Shown: positions 60,603-64,000 of the stretch, piece after piece
How the letters are laid out: the number at the start of each line of letters is the position of its first letter
Numbering within the stretch: position 1 is the first letter of the stretch
NCBI GenBank assembly: GCA_949710005.1
Contig: OX453275.1
Span: 18,806,835-18,870,834 of the forward strand
Source: Ricordea florida
Taxonomy: Eukaryota > Cnidaria > Anthozoa > Corallimorpharia > Ricordeidae
Length of the DNA stretch: 64,000 nucleotides
Direction: 5' to 3'
Notes under the pieces: generated by a model
What the model was told of the DNA's origin: nothing
Seen by the model: only the letters and a program-made list of their open reading frames with translations
Database searches by the model: none
Position numbers and translations under genes: made by a program

Positions 60603-61683
60603 TTGTTAATTGATCTTTGGACACAAGGGCACTCTAAATTAATTGAGTTCACTGAGTTTATCAATTCTCTTTACCCCACCATTAACTTTACCCTTGTTCA
60701 TTCCCCGACATCTCTTAATGTTTTAGATCTTACACTTAATCTTGTTGACGGATTTATCCAAACGGATATCTACTCCAAGCCCACCGACAATCATATTTAT
60801 TTGTTGCGTAGCAGTGCTCACCCGGCTCACTGTTCTAAGGCCATCCCATTAAGTGTTGCTATCAGAGTCAAAAGAAATTGTTCCACCCCTGAATCTTTTG
60901 ACAAACGAAGTAATGAATATGAGAGTTATTTAATTAATAGAGGCTACAATCCTATCCAGGTGAAACAACAATTCGAGAAAGTAAAATCTATTCCCAGGGA
61001 GGACCTTCTTGCCCCTACCAATAGAGAATCCAAGAAAGTTTTTCCATTGGTTTTAGATTACAACCCCATTTTACCTAGCATTGGAAAAATTCTCAATTCT
61101 CATAAACATCTTATTTATGATTCTCCTTCCCAGTCTAAAATTTTCCCTCGAGGATCAATTATTCCATCACACAGAAGATCTAAAAACGTAAAGGAAATTC
61201 TTGCACGCCCACGAAGAATTGAGGACAATGACTCTGATAAACATGGTTGTTTTAAATGCAAAGGTAAATGCGATCTCTGCCGTAACTTTTTAGTTGAATC
61301 TGACCACTTTATTAGCGCTAGTTCTAAAAGATCCTACCAAATTACAACATCTTCATTGCAAATCCAAAAATGTTATCTATTTGGTCACCTGCACAAAATG
61401 CAGTGTGCAATATGTAGGTTCGACTAGCAATGAATTCAAAGTGCCTTTTAGTAATCATAAATCGGCCATGAATACTAATAAGAACACTTGTGAAGTTGCG
61501 ACACACTTCAACAATACTTTTCATGTTCTCTCTGACTTCAATTTTACAATAATTGAACAAATTTCCAACTCAAGTGACAATAACAGCCTTGATGAACGTC
61601 TTCTAACAAGAGAAGCTTATTGGAGTGCACAACTGTGCACCCTTCAGCCTTACGGATTGAATAAAAGATCTGAATTCAATTGA
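60603..61683 (+). pseudogene. Penelope-like element: RT C-terminal part and GIY-YIG endonuclease
   Basis: The first frame (to about 61,400) has FLVHS-like FTLVHSPTSLNVLDLTLNL and IQTDIYSKPTDNHIYLLRSS (RT thumb/linker), then CFKCKGKCDLCRN (Cys-rich). The second frame (to 61,683) has NVIYLVTCTKCSVQYVGSTS, the GIY-YIG start with the conserved Tyr and Gly, and LDERLLTREAYWSAQL supplying the Glu-region. The two frames overlap and a frameshift lies around 61,350-61,430. The RT palm is missing upstream, so the element is 5'-truncated. Confidence 0.75.
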
Positions 61684-62280
61684 TTAACATCTGTCAACGT
61701 TTTTGTTTTTCCTTTTCTTTTCACAAGTTTTCTTATTTCGTAAATGTTTTGTTTTTATTCTATACATGTTAATCAAGGGCCCAGTCAGGGACCCTGTTAC
61801 TTAGCTGAGAGTATAACGCTCCTTACAATTACACGTGTTCAGGGACCTCATTTAGGGATTTTGTTACAATCTAATTGTATTTTATTCAAAGGCCCTTTTT
61901 CTGGATCCTGCTACCTTGTTTTTGTTGCGTCAGAAAGCGCTTTTGTTCTGGGGCCCTGTCTTGGGATCTTGTTGTTTTTTTGTATCCAAAAAAACTATTA
62001 CGTAATGCGTAGAGCCTTGTATTACAAATTAGTCCCTATTCATTAGGTTTTTTATTAGTTGTTAGTTTTTTAAAATTTTTATTGTTTGTAATTTTCTTTC
62101 CTTATTGTTTGTAATTTCACCTTTTCATATATAAGAGACCAATTTTTTTTATTTTTTATTCCAAGTATTTTTAATCTTTTTAAGAACATACTGTACTGAA
62201 GAAGCCCGAATGGGCGAAACGTTTACAGTATTAAACCTCATGTGAGAGGTTCGCTGTTTCTCCTTCATTCCAACTATAGC
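61684..62280 (+). other. Penelope-like element 3' region with tandem units and a hammerhead-like core
   Basis: Four loose units containing GGGCCCAGTCAGGGACCCTG-like blocks (GGGAYCYTGTTRC) occur at 61,776-61,975. Further on, CTGAAGAAGCCCGAATGGGC followed by GAAACG at 62,194-62,221 has the hammerhead layout: a CUGANGA box, a GCCC/GGGC stem II with a 4-nt loop, and a GAAA box. No matching NUH cleavage site or stem III was found. Confidence 0.45.
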
Positions 62281-63139
62281 GATTACATAACGAAATTGGC
62301 GAACAAAACTTAGCAAAACGACTTAGAACGGAAGCCGAGTAGGAACGACTTCAAAAAGAAGACTGAGAATTCTTCGGAAAGATTAGCACAACAGTATACA
62401 CTGTAAAATACAATAATCACAAGGCAATAAAAACAGATTCAGAATTTATGGAAAATTACGGCAACAGCATACACACAGAATCAGAACACGAACGACAAAA
62501 CAGATTACCATATCATCGTGAAAAAAGTGCCAGGAAAGGGGAAAGAGAAACCAACCGCAAAGATATGAGAGATTACAGCCACGTAGTATTAATGCTGCAA
62601 TGAGCATGCAATTAGGTATTTTTCGTAGTAAAACGATTGCCTTCCATGTTAAACAAATTCCCAATACAGAGGTTGCAGTTGTGATGGCAATTATTTATAA
62701 CTATGTGATCTGATATCATTGCAACAGTGAAAATATATTGTAGATTTGTTTGATGTAGCAGTTATGTTCAGCATTTTCAACAGAAAAGATACCAAACACT
62801 AAGTGACTGGTTCTGCAATATTATCAGTGATACAGCTCTCACCAACAGATATGTCATGGCCACACTCGAAAACACAACGTTGCAGTTGCTCTGCAGTTTT
62901 TTTCTTCAATTAATTGCTGTGATGATCAAAAGATTAAGGACACCTAAATATTTAGGTTAGCGTGCTGCCGCCCGCCGATCTTTCTGCTCTGTTTTTGGTA
63001 AATGGCTGTTTTTTTTTCGGTCACTGAGTTTTTGAGCAAAAGAAAAACCATATCCATATCTCTTCCGCCGGAAATATGAAAAACGAAGCCATACTCCTCG
63101 CCAACCCATCACGAAAACGAAATAACGACAGCTCTCAGT
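62281..63139. other. Non-coding DNA, nothing recognised
   Basis: AT-rich. No domain-bearing frame was found. Confidence 0.35.
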
Positions 63140-63890
63140 ATGGCACAAGATGTTGGTGCAACTCTACAAGAAATCGTAGCAAAGTTGGAAAAGCTTGATT
63201 CAATAGAATCCGCCGTGAAGCCAATCTCGAAAACTTAGAAAAAAAGAAACCCAAACGCTAGAAAATTTCTAAACAACTGCGAAGAAAGATACTGACGATA
63301 CAAAAGAAGGGATCAACTTTACTGAACAACTCAAGGATAAGACAGAAGCTGTGGAGAAAGCGCATCGACTCCATGAAACTCAATTAGTAAAGCTCACGAT
63401 AAAATGCCAGAAAAATGGGGATTTGTTAGACGAGATCCACACTAAAAATCTTTACTTAGAAGCCTACTCTCGCCGGGAGAAAATCAAATTCACCAATACA
63501 GAGGAATCGACAGAAATAGGCGGCCGCACTAATGAAGACACCGAAGAAGTTCTCCAAACTTTTCTGAAACGTGATCTTGGTTACAAGGATGCAAGGAATA
63601 TAGAAATTCAGCGAGTACATCGCATCGGAAAAGGCAAGGATGGAAATCCGCGTCCTATTCTGGCCCGTTTCCTGAGATTTAAAGACAGATATTTTATTGG
63701 GTCACCGGCTTAAAGGAACTAACTTTCGAATGTTCCGAGACCTTCCCCAGGAAATCATTACCCGTCGCAAAGTACAGATGGGAGCTTTTAAGAATGCTAG
63801 GAAAAATGGAGTTGCCTCCTTCAGCCAATCTCAACCGGACAAATTGTACATCAGAGGTAAATTGTGGCCGATTGGGCAAAAATTTACAAT
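63140..63890 (+). pseudogene. L1-like ORF1 protein remnant
   Basis: ATG 63,140 opens a coiled-coil-like start (LQEIVAKLEKLDSIESAV) that hits a stop near 63,236. A second frame at 63,351-63,713 has LEAYSRREKIKFTN and RVHRIGKGKDGNPRPILARF, the RRM-like and CTD parts of L1-type ORF1p. A third frame to about 63,890 continues FRDLPQEIITRRKVQM and FKNARKNG. Multiple frame breaks. Any ORF2 would lie beyond the window. Confidence 0.65.
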
Positions 63891-64000
63891 TCAATTAACA
63901 CTTAATAAACTTTTCTTTAGATTGACCGGTAAATTGATCAAACTTTTCGCACTTTCATTATTGCCAATATGCTTTTCATCAATTATAGGCGGTCGGCAGC

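Overview
The window looks like repeat-rich nuclear DNA from a metazoan, most likely an anthozoan cnidarian such as a stony coral. The reasons are AT-rich non-coding DNA, spliced genes with GT/AG introns, and the mix of mobile elements: Polinton/Maverick, BEL/Pao, a CR1/L2-like LINE with a 2A motif, Harbinger, a TTAA-type Kolobok, a Penelope-like element with GIY-YIG, and SWIM/MULE and THAP transposases. No bacterial genes, rRNA operon, CRISPR array or intact host housekeeping gene was found. Species-level assignment is not possible from sequence alone.

Layout. Positions 1-5.3 kb hold a minus-strand protein-kinase gene whose last coding exon is split by a 1.4 kb terminal-inverted-repeat transposon carrying the truncated starts of a SAP-domain gene and a THAP transposase gene. 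Positions 5.4-8.0 kb hold a broken MULE-type transposase with a SWIM zinc finger. Positions 9.3-12.5 kb are repeats: a 1.2 kb TIR element, a minisatellite and a 63-bp-arm hairpin. Positions 12,799-26,963 are a complete 14.2 kb Polinton with long TIRs and a target-site duplication, sitting inside an older LINE. Positions 27.5-36.6 kb are the wreck of a second, different Polinton (capsid, ATPase, SF1 helicase), split by a BEL/Pao retrotransposon that itself holds a LINE fragment. Positions 37-41 kb hold a THAP pseudogene containing a TIR element, plus dispersed repeats. Positions 41.3-53.7 kb are a nest: a LINE split by an apparently intact Harbinger (44.6-53.2 kb), which in turn contains a Kolobok (48.9-52.4 kb). 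Positions 54-64 kb hold another TIR-repeat copy, a tRNA-like sequence, a Penelope-like remnant and an L1-like ORF1 remnant.

How the genes work together. The first Polinton has the virus-like set expected of a self-synthesising transposon or adintovirus: SAP proteins starting inside both TIRs, a double-jelly-roll major capsid protein, a packaging ATPase, an integrase, a B-family DNA polymerase with accessory N-terminal domains, and several small membrane or structural proteins. It is recent enough to keep near-identical TIRs and a readable target site. It nevertheless carries in-frame stops in the ATPase, the polymerase and a small membrane protein, and a frameshift in the integrase. An acidic ORF and the membrane-protein ORF behind it are joined by an exact A AAA AAC slippery site, which could be programmed -1 frameshifting rather than damage. 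The Harbinger has both genes its superfamily needs, a HARBI1-like transposase and a Myb/SANT-like partner, with no break seen.
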